A DNA stretch of 64,000 nt, taken from assembly GCF_004798865.1 (NCBI RefSeq), contig NW_025335872.1:1-64000 (forward strand), read 5' to 3'. Source of the stretch: Varanus komodoensis. Its lineage: Eukaryota > Chordata > Lepidosauria > Squamata > Varanidae. The position numbers and the translations under genes were made by a program. This document shows, one piece after another, positions 33,570 to 45,508 of the stretch (position 1 is the first letter of the stretch; the number at the start of each line of letters is the position of its first letter). Below the pieces are notes generated by a model. The model did no database searches, had not been told where the DNA came from, and worked only from the letters and a program-made list of their open reading frames with translations.

Positions 33570-35935
33570 AATGGAAATGAGAAAAGGTTTACTTTCTACT
33601 CCTCAGTTACATAAAACTTATTCTAGAATAAATTATATATTTGTATCAAAATATTTGTTTAGTAGAGTCTATGAATCAAATAGTGGTGTTATAAAAGTGA
33701 TGGATCATGCCTTGATAAATATGGATTTTACAATTAAATATGATTATAAGAGGAGTAAAAGATGGAAGATTGCTACAAATATGTTACAATATAGAGATAT
33801 ACATAGTAGCTAAAATGGAGAAAGAACTAAAGGATATATGGAAAATTAATGATAGAGAATGGTAGCAAGAGTAATATGTATTAAAAAGGCATCCATTTTA
33901 AAAAGAGAAAAGAATGAACTGGTGGAAAATCTGGAAAGGGAAATAAAGGAATTGCAGAAGAATTATATAAAAATGGAATTTGAGCATTTTACTACAAATG
34001 CAAGCAAAATGAAAGGAATTAGAAAACATAGAAGTTGAAAAAGAACAGAGAAATCTAATATATCTGAACAGGGATTATTTTGATTTTAGTAACAAGGGTT
34101 TAAGGATTTTGGTCAGTTCTGCACAACATAGGAAGTTAAAAATTCAATTGTAGTCAGGGATGAAAAAGGATAACAATGTAATCTACCAAAAAACAAACTA
34201 GAAATATTATATGTGTGTGTGTGTGTGTTCGTGTGTGTGGAATTATCATTAGACAAAGCTAGATCATATATGGAGAAAAATGTCAGGGGAAAACTACAAT
34301 GGATGGATATAGACATCATGGAACAAATAATCAAAGGGGAAGAAATAGAAAAAGGTATAAATGACCTGAAAATTGGGCAGTTCCCTTGGATGGATGGATT
34401 ACGATCAGAATGCTACACAGTTTTTAAAATGTTTTGATACCAAAATTGAAAGCTTTATCTAATAAAATATTAGAAGGTGCAGATATGGCATTATCCTGGG
34501 AATACTCTATAACAGTTTTGATTCCTAAACCTAACAAGGGCTTGACTGATTAAGGTGCAAAAAAATTTGCAGCAATTTTACAACAAATAGAATCACTTTA
34601 TTGACAAATATATTCCAATGGAGCAAAGTGGATTTATAGTAGGGAGACAGGTGGCAGACTTGAGCAGAAGAGTTTTGCATATATTAGAGGTTATGTGTAA
34701 AGGGGAATTTAAAGCTAGCATAGTACCCCTAGATATTTTTTAAGCTTTTGATTGTGTGCAATGGCCAACAATAAAGATACCAATGGAAACATTAGAATTT
34801 GGAAAATGATTAAAAGGTGTTATAGAACAGTTATACTCAGTTAATGTAGCAAATGTAAAAGTAAATGACAGTACAACAGAGCGAAGAATATAACTTGGTA
34901 TAATCTGATCCTATTGGAATGCTGGGCTAGATAAGGAAAAAAAACCAGATACGGATGATACAAAATGTAAAGATAAGATTATGGAAAAGGAAAAACAAGA
35001 TAATATGGGGATGAAAGGGATAGCAAGTGAAATTTATAAGGAATTTAAATAAGGTATAAACCATATTATAAGGTATTTATAAGGTATTTCTTCTTTATAT
35101 AAAGAACATGATCAAAATGATTCACTTAAAGCAAAATGGAAAAGGAATTGAGAAAAAATATAAATATGGAAGATTGGGAAACTGGACATAGAGGATATTA
35201 AAATGTATGTAAGTAAGAATAAATGAAAATTCCTATAAAACTGTACGGAAGTGGTATTTAACCCTAGTGAAGGCAAATTGTATAGATAACAAGTGCTCTA
35301 ATTTATGTTGGAGATATGATCATGAAGTTAGTACAAATTTTCATATGTGGTGGGAATGTAAATATATAATGAAATTCTGGTTTTCAAAGAATGCAGTAAA
35401 ATATTATGTTTAAGCATTGGCATATGCCCTGAGATTGCACTACTTTCAATCGAGTTGGAATAACAAAGAATTAATAACAGGTTTAATAACTGCAGCAAGA
35501 CTAATTATAGCTCAGAATTAGAAGATAAAATATGATTACCATTTGGTTGGTAATCATACTGGTTGCTATAGAGAAGTCTGGAACATAGGTATTAATGACA
35601 AATTAGCATTTGACACTAAGTGAGAATAGGGGACATAAAAATAAGTTTAATGAGATTTGGGTTATATCCATTGTCTATGTTTTAAAGAAAGAGAAAAGAT
35701 TTGAGTTGTCAAAAGAATCATTACAGTTTTGGAAGGGGGAGTGTCCTGAAGTATTTCAACGTTTTTAATTTTTTCCCCTTTATCTGTGACATGTGTCCTT
35801 GGTCTGGGTGATGGACAGCACAGTTATGAGGGAATTATTTTTACTGTATGGTAATCTTTATGTGTGCATTTTAATGCAATGGGTTTTTTTTGTTTGTACT
35901 TTTTAAATAAAATTTTGAAAAACTACATGTTTGGG
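33570..35935 (+). mobile_element. L1-type LINE in intron 3 of copy E
   Basis: + strand, opposite to the gene. From the 5' side: end of the L1 endonuclease (YSRINYIFVSKYLFSRV, MDHALINMDF), a decayed linker, reverse transcriptase remnants (QSGFIVGRQVADLSRR near 34630, AFDCVQW near 34745), then the C-terminal zinc-knuckle region (FHMWWECKYIMKFW near 35340). The 3' end is AT-rich with AATAAA (35906-35911). Many stops and shifts; missing the front of the endonuclease and ORF1. Confidence 0.85.
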
Positions 35936-36019
35936 ACATGCATTTTGGGACAAGTTGCCTGATTCCTCCCTAGTCAGTGTCCACTGTTCTAAGTGCAGCA
36001 TTTTTACCATAGCATATAT

Positions 36020-36120
36020 TTTATTTATTTATTTTATTTTGTTGAAAACTTTTCTATACCGTCCCATCACAGACATCTTGGGAAGGCTTAGAACAAATTA
36101 ATAAATATCTACTACATTAA
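36020..36120 (-). mobile_element. L2-type LINE tail, short
   Basis: ttttctataccgtcccatca followed by catcttgggaaggcttagaa, the reverse complement of the L2 3' terminus also seen at 5110-5160, with TTTA repeats in front. Confidence 0.6.
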
Positions 36121-36326
36121 TAAATATATACTACATTTTTCTCATGTCTTCATTTTCTTTAACCAAATTGATTGACATGAAAGAATATCCATGAAGAAGT
36201 TCTTAGGATCTTCAGAATGGGTGAGCAGTCCTTCTCAGGGTTCACTCTTGGCTTCCAGTATCAGATCAGTGGTAAAACATCAACATGGCTTTGATAAGGT
36301 TGCCAGATATAAAAAAAGGACTTTAC

Positions 36327-37172
36327 CTGCCATGGCTTAATATTCAGATGCCTCTGGTGTCCCCATGCCATCCCATTTTTGGATCCTGATAAGGCATGCA
36401 ATGTATGTGCCAGAATGTAAACACCATTGTAGACATTATAGCTATGGCGGGTCATTCTCATTGAGAACAAGGAGGCTGGCAGATCTTCTAGTCTCTCTTT
36501 CCCAGTACGGAGTCTACCTTTATAGGAGATGGGCATGCTTGATTTCAAAAACCTGCAGAAAAAAGCCTTCTCCCACCAGTACTGGAGAAATGCATCTCCT
36601 TGAGGGTGGAGTGGATCTAAGCCTTGGAGAAAATGCTTGAACAATGGAACGTCCCTTCTTTGGATTCCGAAGTGCAAAGCACCGTGCATGATTGCATCAA
36701 AATGTGCATCCTCAGATCTTACTTCTGATGCTGTTGCAGCAGTTTCCCAAATGGATGTCATGATCCATACCTTCGTAAAAAGGGTCTTTGTCTTGACTTC
36801 ATAAACAAGCAACATGAGTGTTATTCGACCCATAACAGTGGAGTCCGCAAAGACAATAATCACTTGAGGCTCAAACCAAGAAACAGGAATGGAGCCAGTT
36901 TTCACTTGAAGCAAAACATCGGGGTTCCCTTGGTCGAACATTTCAGTAAAGGTCACACAGATGTCTTTCTGCCTAAGCATGGGTGTCAGTGTCTGGATGA
37001 ATTTTCCCCCTGTGTCATCATTGTGAGCAATCAGTCCTATCCAGTTCCAGTGGAAATGCACAAGCAGCTGGACCAAGGCCACATACTGAGCCTTGTCACT
37101 GGGATCCATGAGGATGAAGGAAGGGAAGGCATTTCTACCTCCTGGAACCATGTGGAACACACCATAACCAAG
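36327..37172 (-). pseudogene. V2R copy E, exon 3
   Basis: 846 bp, fully open. LGYGVFHMVPGGRNAFPSFI, LLVHFHWNWIGLIAHNDDTG, DICVTFTEMFD, WIMTSIWE, FDAIMHGALHFGIQ, TRHSYNVYNGVYILAHTLHA, ending KPWQ at a GTAAAG donor. This is the bulk of the ligand-binding Venus flytrap domain. Confidence 0.93.
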
Positions 37173-37490
37173 CTGAAGCAAAGAGTTTCCAGTCAGTATG
37201 TTCCAGGAGTCCTGTTGTTCTTTCAAAAGATCACATTTGTATGTCATCAGTGATCGTGAGAATCAAAGCTTCAGAGTTAAGATATGCTTTTAAGGAATGA
37301 GTATCTTCATTTCCACTCACATGCTGCAATGTCTTTAAGATTTTTCCACAAGACGTCAAGGGCAGCCATGCAGGGAGCCCAGACTTAGTTTCTGAACATT
37401 GCAATGAATATGCTGTAGTATCCATATTCAAGAAATGTGATGCTTTGAGCACTCCTATCACAATGCATTGATTTACAGCTTTCTGCTTAC

Positions 37491-37782
37491 CTGTGGCACC
37501 TTGTAGAGGCCCATTATGGATGCAATCTCCCTTGAGGAATGGGAGTCAAGGCCCCCAATAAGGGAAAACAGTTTATCTTTCCTGTCACATTTATAATTAA
37601 GAAATATTCGCCCCCGAGTGGAAAGCAGAGCAAGGCTGTTCTCGTGCATCTTTCTCACAATGTCCTTGTGCTGCCGGATGCGGAAGCCAATTGTTGTGCT
37701 TGGAAGGAGATATGGATTCTTGTTGAGCTCGGTGATGGCAAACACAAAGGCCAAGAAGTGCTAGTAGTTCTTAATTACTGAC
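37491..37782 (-). pseudogene. V2R copy E, exon 2
   Basis: 292 bp. SVIKNY then TAG, then HFLAFVFAITELNKNP, TTIGFRIRQHKDIVRKMHEN, LFSLIGGLDSHSSREIASIM, GLYKVPQ. Acceptor gccatttcag, donor GTAAGC. Confidence 0.92.
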
Positions 37783-38583
37783 CTGAAATGGCAAGCAGGG
37801 CATCAGGAGGTGAGTGAGGACACCAGTGGAATTAATGGGAAGTGGAGCACTGACTGAAGAAATTCTTTCAGTTCAACCACAAAGCATGTATTTTGGCAAT
37901 TGCAGGGAGAAATTGAAGGTGTAAGAGTGTTCCCTGAAAGCAGGAAACACTCCCTTGCAGTGTCATCCCCTTGCTTACACAGGATGCTTTGGTAATACAG
38001 AAAGAAATAGAACTCTATTCACTTATTATGGAATGAAGACTACAAGCATCACATATGCACTGAGGAATAACACATCTCTCAAGTGGTTGCTTAGATGTTC
38101 ATTTATGATAAACACAGACTTCATCTTGGGTCAAAACACAATGTGAGTTATGAGAGACACAGACTACAGCATCACAGTTAGGTGTGACTGACTGCATCCT
38201 GAGTCTTCTCGAATAGATGTACTGATAGCCTTCTCAGCAAAGACACATGGTTTGCTTCCCCACTAGGCCTACTTGATTAGAAAATGCACAAAGCCTGAGA
38301 ACCTTCTATTTCTACAGGGGGCATTTTGTCAGCAGTTCAAAGTGACTGACATGAAACCAAAATATTGACTCCCTGTGCTCCTCGCACAAAACTCCTGACA
38401 ATGAATCTAGAGAACATGTTCCAGTTGTGGGTTGTGGCCAAAAACTGAACATTCTTTGAGGCCCTTCTTCTAAATCTGGACATAAGGTCAGCAACTTCCT
38501 TGGTGCATCTTCCTGGAAGAAGCCCACTAATATGAAAGCAAAACAAGTGAGCACACTTCCAGATCCCTCTTGTGGAAACCTAC

Positions 38584-38810
38584 GCTGGAATAACACCAAT
38601 CTTCCCTGGAGTTGGTCACTGAAAGCTTTCTGTCTGTAAAAAATAATAATTGCCAAGTGGCAAATTCCCACCAATGATGAGGTCTCCCTGCCTGTAATAC
38701 TCCTGCCATTCATAAGTGCTGCTCACAGAGCACCTGGTCCTCAGCATCCTTTGGGTAGCCTGAGGCAAAATCCAAAGGAGCAGCAGCATGAGCAGTGACC
38801 AGGGCATCAT
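38584..38810 (-). pseudogene. V2R copy E, exon 1
   Basis: ATG at 38810; leader MMPWSLLMLLLLWILPQATQ; then EWQEYYRQGDLIIGGNLPLG. TGA at 38616-38618 follows ESFQ. The donor at 38583 reads GTAGGT and leaves phase 2, matching exon 2. Confidence 0.88.
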
Positions 38811-39984
38811 CAGAAGATCTTCACTTCTATGTCAGCTTTCAAAGAGTGCCCAAAGAGTGTTGACTGCACAGGCCCTAGCAGGCGAATGAGACCTTGGCCA
38901 GGAATAACCAGTGCCAAGTGACCCAAAACTATCCCAGCCCTGGGAAAACCTGAAGGCTTATTTCTGTTAGCACAGGTTTTCTGTGTTCCTGGCTCGCTGG
39001 ATGGTAATCCCAGGAGATCCCTCCAGAATAACTATCATTCTGATAATTCCTGGTTAAAGTAAGCTCCAGAGACCTTGATCGCTGGGCTCACTTTACACCC
39101 TGGAAGGAGAAAATCAGTGTGCATCACTCTTTGCTACTCCATGGTCCATTGGGACAGAACAGTTGTCAATGGCCACGAATTCCCAGTGCTGGATCCACTT
39201 GTTCTGTCATAAGTTTAGCCCTTACAGATCTTCACATTTTTTGGTGGTCCACCATTGCATTTTTTGTTTGCCTGACAAGCCACAGTGGCTACTTGAGGAT
39301 AGCCTGCCATGGGCACTGGCTCCTTCTGTGGCTCTTCAGAATGACACGCTTGGTTTTTAGAAACTGCCATGAGAAACAATGGTCTGTTATCTGGTTTCCT
39401 TGCTTCACCATGTTTCCCTGATCATTCGAACCTGGAATTGTGGTTTCCATGGTGCCTCCACAAAGACCCCTGGAAAGAGAAGATGCTTCTGGTGGTGCTG
39501 CAAAAGCTGCTCGCATCATCCTAAATGGGATTGAATGTCAGCCATGGTGGCTGATGGGATATGTGCCAACAGTGGGAGGATTGCAAAAGGAGGGTGGAGA
39601 CCACAACAGTGCAGAAACCACTGAATCACTCGGCAGTCCCATCCAGGCCAAAAAACATGGTGCATTAAATTTTATCTCATCCATTGTACAGGTCACCCAG
39701 GGTCAAATTTACCTCTCCTATTCAGACTGTGCTAGAAAGTCTCTCTGACTAATTTCAGATCAGATGACTGCTGGTAGATACAAATACATTTGCCCTCTTT
39801 ACTGTAGCCCTTTTTGTGCTGCGCTCCATAATGATAAGAGCAGCTTATCTGAGCAATTTTGTCATAACCATTAAGGAGAGCTTAATGTTTAACAAATGTA
39901 TAATGCTCAGTTTTCATGATTCGTACCATATATCTTCAAATACATTTTGAATGTTTATCTTGTAATGACCATCAGCTACAAGCC
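38811..39984. other. Upstream region of copy E, nothing recognised
   Basis: About 1.2 kb upstream of the leader exon. No repeat or other gene seen, and no clear promoter element that I would defend. Confidence 0.45.
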
Positions 39985-40690
39985 ATAAATTTAGAAGATG
40001 CTAAAAGTCAACCAAGATCATGGCATCCGGTCCTCTCACTTCCTGGCAAATAGATGGGGAAAAATGGAGGTAGTGACAGATTGTATTTTCCTGGTCTCCA
40101 AGATCACCACAGATGGGGACTGCAGCCAAGAAATTAAAACGCACTTGCTCCTGGGGAGGAAAGCTATGGCAAATCTAGACAGCATACTAAAAAGCAGAGA
40201 CATCACTCTGCCAACAAAAGTGTGCATAGTCAAGGCTATGGTTTTCCCAGTTGCAAAGTATGGCTGTGAAAGTTGGACCATAAGGAAGGCTGAGCACTGA
40301 AGAATTGAGGCCTTTGAATAGTGGTGCTGGAGGAGACTCCTGTGAGTCTCTTGGACCACAAGGCGATCAAACCGGTCAGTCCTAGAGGAGATCAACCCTG
40401 ACCGCTCTTTAGAAGGCCAGCTACTGAAGATGAAACTCAAATACTTTGGCCACCTAATGAGAAGGAAGGACTCCCTGGAGAAGAATCTAATGCTGGGAAC
40501 AATAGACAGCAAAAGAAGAAGGGGACGGCAGAGAATAAGGTGGAGTCACTGAAGCAGTTGGTGTGAGCTTGAGTGGACTCCGGGGGATGGTGGAGGATAG
40601 GAAGGCCTGGAGGAATGTTGTCCATGGGGTCGTGATGGGTAGGACATGACTTTGCTACTAACAACAACAACAACAAGAGTCAACCAGAAT
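39985..40690 (+). mobile_element. BovB (RTE-clade) LINE 3' end
   Basis: + strand encodes the BovB ORF2 C-terminus almost as in ruminant and snake copies: FLVSKITTDGDCSQEIK, LLLGRKAMANLDSILKSRDI, TLPTKVCIVKAMVFPVAKYG, CESWTIRKAEH, then KMKLKYFGHLMRRKDSLEKN and SKRRRGRQRIRW. The 3' end has the diagnostic ccatggggtcgtgatgggta and an (AAC)n tail at 40657-40675. Stops after AEH and elsewhere; 5'-truncated, as most BovB copies are. Confidence 0.93.
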
Positions 40691-42356
40691 GAAAGAGCAA
40701 CATGAATACATCTTGAGACACAAAAAAAGAACATTGGATGATGCCTTCTACCAAGTCACACATTTTGTTTTATTCATTTTTGAAGTTCTATTCAGAGTTT
40801 GTTTGTAATAATAGTAATTGTTGTAATAAATTCTTGCATTTATAACACACTTACTACATTTTATGTATGTATGTATGCATGCATTTCATCCTTGGCGTAC
40901 GTAGCCTAGGCTTGCCAAGATGTATGTTCCAAGATATATGTTCCAAGTTATAGGGCTTATAAACTGCCCTCAGCAAAGTAGGGGTTCAGACAGCCTTGCT
41001 GAACTTCCCTGCAGTAGCTCAGCATCTCAGGTAGACCTTGTTTCTCCTTCAGATATTGTCGTGCCTGCCATCTCGACAGAGACGGCACCTCATGGGAAAG
41101 AGTCAAATGTTCAAAATGAGAATCATACATTAGAGCAAGATACTTCGGACCCAGTAGCCAAACGACCCCTCCACAGCCCGACTTGGGAACAACCAAACAA
41201 ATAGCTCTCCCACTTCCTGAACTTTTGCCCCCTGAACAAACAGCCCCATCTCAGTCTGGTCATGAGGCTTCTGAATGGGAGACTTCTCCCCATTCTGAAT
41301 CTGAGGAGCGTGAACCAGATACTCCCCCCCACCTCCTGACGCTGTGACTCCTGGACAGGGTCCAGGAGATACAGGAAGTGGGCTGTTCTTAGTCAATGCT
41401 AATCTTAGGCGTAGCTTAGGACGATTGGAACAAAAAAGACAAGACAAAGCTTTGTCCACCCGAGTGGAAAGACATAACAGGAAAAACTAATCCCATGTGG
41501 GCTCTCCAGAGATGTCACAAAGGGAGAAGCAACTTACTTGTTTAGACCTTTGCAGTAGTGCATATCTGTAGTATGGTAAATCTTGTAGAAAGTAGAGATA
41601 AAAGACTTTAGTTTTATTGCCGGCTTCAGTGTGAGTTAATTAGACACGTGAGTTACAACCTCACAACAGGTATTTAATAGGAATGGAAAACCTTCCCTTG
41701 GTTCTGCCCAGGAGGTGGCTATAGTGAAAGGTGGGACCTGACCTGACCTTACATGGTTTACCGCATGGGCCAGTGAGCAGCCATGCCTCTCTTTACTCTG
41801 CAGCACCACAGCATATTTTTTTCCTGTTTCCATATTTCAAATGCCTCTGTCCCTCAGGTATTTGCAACTCAAGCCATTGAAAACAGTGAACTTACTGCTC
41901 CTAGAACTAGGCTCAGAAGCCGGTCAATCTGGCCGTACCAGCCAATTGGACAGATGGTTTCCTCACCTTTCAGTGACACCAGGCAAAACCCAGATATCAG
42001 TAGAAATCAGCCTTACTACTGCAGTCTATTCTTGTGTACAGAATCGATTTCCTCCTCAACTGTACCCATTTCTGTGGCTACTTTTGCAGTGATCACAAAT
42101 GAGTAATTCCAGGAATGGTTTTTGAAAATTCTGCAAATACTTTTGTGTATTCTAAGCTGCCCCCTTCATACTGTTATCATTGGAGGAGGCTTATAGGGCC
42201 ACACCACACATGGGGGTACAAACACATTTTCATAAGTAGTAGCCATCATGGATGGTTCCCCTTTCATTCCAATAGTGAAAAAAGGTAATTCAGAATATTG
42301 ATTTTTTCAGCTGCCAGGTAATGAAAAATATTTTACCAAATCCTGCAATCTTTCAA
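40691..42356. other. Unclassified sequence between BovB and copy F
   Basis: No known gene. 40950-41460 has repeat-like composition (acidic, Ser/Pro/Glu-rich reading on +, then RSLGRLEQKRQDKALSTRVE near 41410-41470) and may be a fragment of an unclassified transposable element. 41780-42110 also has open stretches, without a recognisable match. Confidence 0.4.
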
Positions 42357-43254
42357 CTATGTTTTGCTTATACGATGGCCTATGCTATTGAGACTGGGCC
42401 TCACGACAATGATGTAGCCTTTTGGGAGAAAGATGCATTCCAGGATACCAGCCCCAGAGGATGAGATGGAGAAGACCTCCACGGCCACTGCATACTTCCC
42501 CTTGGTCCTCAGGTAGATAGGAACAAAGGAGTCCCACACGCTGCAGGAGACCATCATGCTGAAGGTGATGAATTTGGCTTCATTAAAGCTGTCAGGCAGT
42601 TTCCTGGCCAGGAATGCCACAATGAAACTGAGAAGAGCCAGGAAGTTCATGTAACCCAGGACAACTTAAAACATGATAACAGAGCCTTCATTGAATTCCA
42701 TGATGACCTCCCCAGAGAGAGAATAAAAGTCTACATTTGGGAAAGGGGGAGAGGTTAGCAACCAGACAACACAGATCACAGCTTGGGTGAGGGGACATAC
42801 CACTACAATGGAAGTTGTCAGTGGTCTCCCCAAGAGCTTCCTTGCCATGCTTCCTGGCTTGCTGGCCATGAAGACCAAGACCAGCATGACTGTTTTTGCC
42901 AACACACAAGAAACTGAAAAAGAGAAGGTGATGCCAAAAGCAGTTTGTTGGAGGAGACAGGTGACCTTTGTGGGTCGACCAATGAAGAGGAGGGAGCAGA
43001 GGAAGCAGAGCAGGAGGGAGATGAGGACGGCATAGCTGAGGGTTCGAGTATTTGATTTGGTAATGGGTGTGTTGTGATATTTAATGAAAGTTGCCAACAC
43101 AGCAGATGTGCCAAGACAGAGGAAAAGAAGCAGAGAAACCAGAAGGATACTAAGTGTCCCTTTCTGGGAAAGGAAGTGGATCTTCTTGGGATGCACTGGT
43201 CATGATTCTTGTTTTGGTGCTGATCTTGTGAGCATGGAGCACAGTGGGCTGCAT
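42357..43254 (-). pseudogene. V2R copy F, exon 6
   Basis: 898 bp against 899 in E: CCC AAG is reduced to CCAAG at about 43191 (ahead of KIHFLSQKGTLS). TAA at 42666-42668 replaces the Tyr after EGSVIMF. Otherwise open: [53 protein letters not shown] (Cys to Gly in the PKCY motif). Confidence 0.92.
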
Positions 43255-44026
43255 CTGAAATGAGCAATACTGTGGAACCACCTCAGTCTATACACAGAAG
43301 TTCTTTTTCCACGGCCAGTTCCCACCCTAAAGGAAGATGTGGAAATCTCTTTTCCCTATTTTAATTGCCACCTTTTAATTACACTTTGGTAAATATACCA
43401 TAAGTATAAGAAAATTAAAATTGTCCCTCCCCACAGCCTTTTATAAGATTGATTTTCAATCTTTTGTTACAAAGACCATTCCATCTCTAGAAATGAAAAC
43501 AGGAAGGAGCAAAAATTTGTCACCTGCACTATTACATCCTCACTGCCCAAACTAAAGGAAGCATATTAAGCACAATTCCTGTTTGTGCTGAATCTGGAGA
43601 CCAGGCTGAAGAAAGCATGACTGAAAAAGTGGCAAGCTGATTCTGATTGCAGGAAAAGCCTGCAAAGTAGCAAGAGAGACCCTCCAGCTTTCTCCATCAG
43701 AAGTTTGCCTGAACACCTTTAGGTGTCATGTATACCCATCCAAGTGAGAAACAGGAGCTTCAGAAGCATGAGACAATGCAGGGATGGAAAAGCATCTGCG
43801 TATGATGGCATTCATAAGCTACTGGGCAAAACGTTGTACAAAGAAATTATCTTCTGGAAACACTGAACTCTTTGTAACCCAGAAAAGCACAGAGGTCTGC
43901 AGTATAGAGGGGTAACAAAGCCTTGCAGAACTATAAATGTTTCTCCTTTCCTTGAGTTTCCCTTGGGCCCCACACCACTCTTATTTATCTTCTGAGTTTA
44001 TGTCTGGCTCTTAATAATTGAGTTAC
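43255..44026. other. Intron 5 of copy F
   Basis: About 770 bases. The part next to exon 6 matches the corresponding intron of H (58965-59063 on the other strand). No repeat seen. Confidence 0.6.
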
Positions 44027-44150
44027 CTGTAGAGGTAGATATCATCCCTGGTGTGCAACGTTCACATCTGCAGCAGCAAACTGGCTTCCCCTCTGGAAAT
44101 CTCCATTGTCCTGGAGTGCAGCTCTCCACACACCTTGCATGGGGCTTTGT
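44027..44150 (-). pseudogene. V2R copy F, exon 5
   Basis: 124 bp, open: TKPHARCVESCTPGQWRFPE, GKPVCCCRCERCTPGMISTS. Acceptor cttttag, donor GTAACT. All linker cysteines present. Confidence 0.92.
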
Positions 44151-44685
44151 CTAAAAGTGAATGAAAGAACTACTTCAACGTATCTGAAAGAAAGAAATAC
44201 AGTGGAGGGCTTCTCAACCAACCACTGAACTCAAAGAGCTACATTCCACCAAGAGGAGTTTTTGATTTGCTTAGCACAGGGGTCACCTGTCTGAAGAGAA
44301 TGAAAAAGGAGGCCCCTCTGAAATCTTTTCTGAAGTTGAACTTGTATCATTGGAGGCCACCCTCTACCGGATCTATATGCATCATGCCCCTCTGAAAAAA
44401 CACATATATTGTCATCTTTCTTGGACATTGGATGAAGTGACCATTCTCTAATGGCTAGAATGGTGACCGCCATCAGAACTATGACTTTGCAGATGTTGGC
44501 AAAAATTGGAGCTCATCCAGAAGTTAGAGCTTCATGTCCATTTTTAAATTGGAAAGCTACCTTCAGAGTAGCACTGCATGCATCTGAAGCTGGCCATTCT
44601 AGCCACCAGAACTGTCTGGCCTGAAAGAGGTGTTAGTCCTCAAACTGCCATGAAATTAAGTTACAACTGGGAATTTTGTCCTCCA
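44151..44685. other. Junction between head-to-head copies F and G
   Basis: About 535 bases between exon 5 of F (-) and exon 3 of G (+). Neither exons 1-4 of F nor exons 1-2 of G are here. A short minus-strand ORF (44473-44231) has no family resemblance. Confidence 0.55.
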
Positions 44686-45508
44686 GCTTGGTTACAGTTT
44701 GTTTGCTGAGGAAGGAAAAAGGACATTTTCTTCTTTCTACCAGATTGATCCTGATGAAACGACTCAGTATGTGGGCTTAGTTTGACTCCTGCTGCATTTC
44801 CACTGGAATTGGGTTGCTTTGCTTGCTCCTGGAGATGAGAGTGGTGAAAACTTCATCCAAATGCTGACTTGAATGCTCAAGCAAAAGGACATCCGTGTGG
44901 CCTTCATTGAAATGCTAGACGGATTTGAAGCTAAGAAAGTGCTTGCTATATTTTTTTCGTGCTGTAATTCATTCTTGGTTTAAGCCCGAAGTAATTATTC
45001 TCTTTGGGGAGACCACTTTTGTGACGAGTTTAATGGCCGTGTTTTCTCTTTATCCAATATTCACAAAGACCTCAGTTAGGAAAGTTTGGCTCATGACATC
45101 CCATTGGGAGATGTCTACAAAGGGTAGTGACTCATAGTTGCTGAAATATTTCCATGGTGCTTTGCAATTCAGAATCCACAGGAATGAGGTGCCAGAATTC
45201 CGACACTTCTTCCAGTCTTTACAGCCACTCCAGCCCCATGGAGGTGTCTTCCTCAGTTTGGTGGGCCGTTGCATTTAATTGTGAATTTCTGAGACACGGG
45301 GAAGCTGCTCAAACAAGCAAAAGAGTGTGCACTGGGAAGGAGAAGGTGGAGAACAATCGGGATGCCTACTTTGATATGAGCATGAACAGTCAGCTATGGA
45401 ATCTATAACAGTGCTTACTCAGTAGGCCATGCACTGCACACTGCACTTGGATACAGAATGGGAATGAGAGGGGAAGGCAAAAGACTTGAGAATCTTGAAC
45501 CATGGCAG
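44686..45508 (+). pseudogene. V2R copy G, exon 3
   Basis: 823 bp between acceptor gtcctccag and donor CAG|gtaaaa. FSSFYQIDPDETTQYVGLV, then TGA (44783-44785), LLLHFHWNWVALLAPGDESG, DIRVAFIEMLD, and later KVWLMTSHWEM. Many stops and shifts. Confidence 0.87.

Larger units (their letters stand above)
30038..38810 (-). pseudogene. V2R copy E, six exons in one frame with three premature stops
   Basis: Complete-looking minus-strand V2R. Exons: 38810-38584 (227 bp), 37782-37491 (292), 37172-36327 (846), 33337-33128 (210), 31961-31835 (127), 30936-30038 (899). They total 2601 bp, exactly 867 codons, with all phases matching and GT/AG at each junction (donors GTAGGT, GTAAGC, GTAAAG, GTGGGA, GTAGCT). 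Reading is blocked only by TGA at 38616-38618 (exon 1), TAG at 37761-37763 (exon 2, at the Gln of the NYQH motif) and TAA at 30902-30904 (start of exon 6, where copy H has Gln). Domains: signal peptide, Venus flytrap ligand-binding domain, cysteine-rich linker, seven-transmembrane domain. Intron 3 carries an L1. Either a young pseudogene or an allele that segregates. Confidence 0.92.
42357..44150 (-). pseudogene. V2R copy F, exons 5-6
   Basis: Minus-strand 3' half of a second-subfamily V2R: exon 5 (44150-44027) and exon 6 (43254-42357). Exons 1-4 are absent; from 44686 on the + strand begins another copy (G). Exon 5 is open. Exon 6 has a 1-bp loss near its start and one stop. Exon 6 and the intron end before it are very close in sequence to copy H on the other strand. 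Confidence 0.9.
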
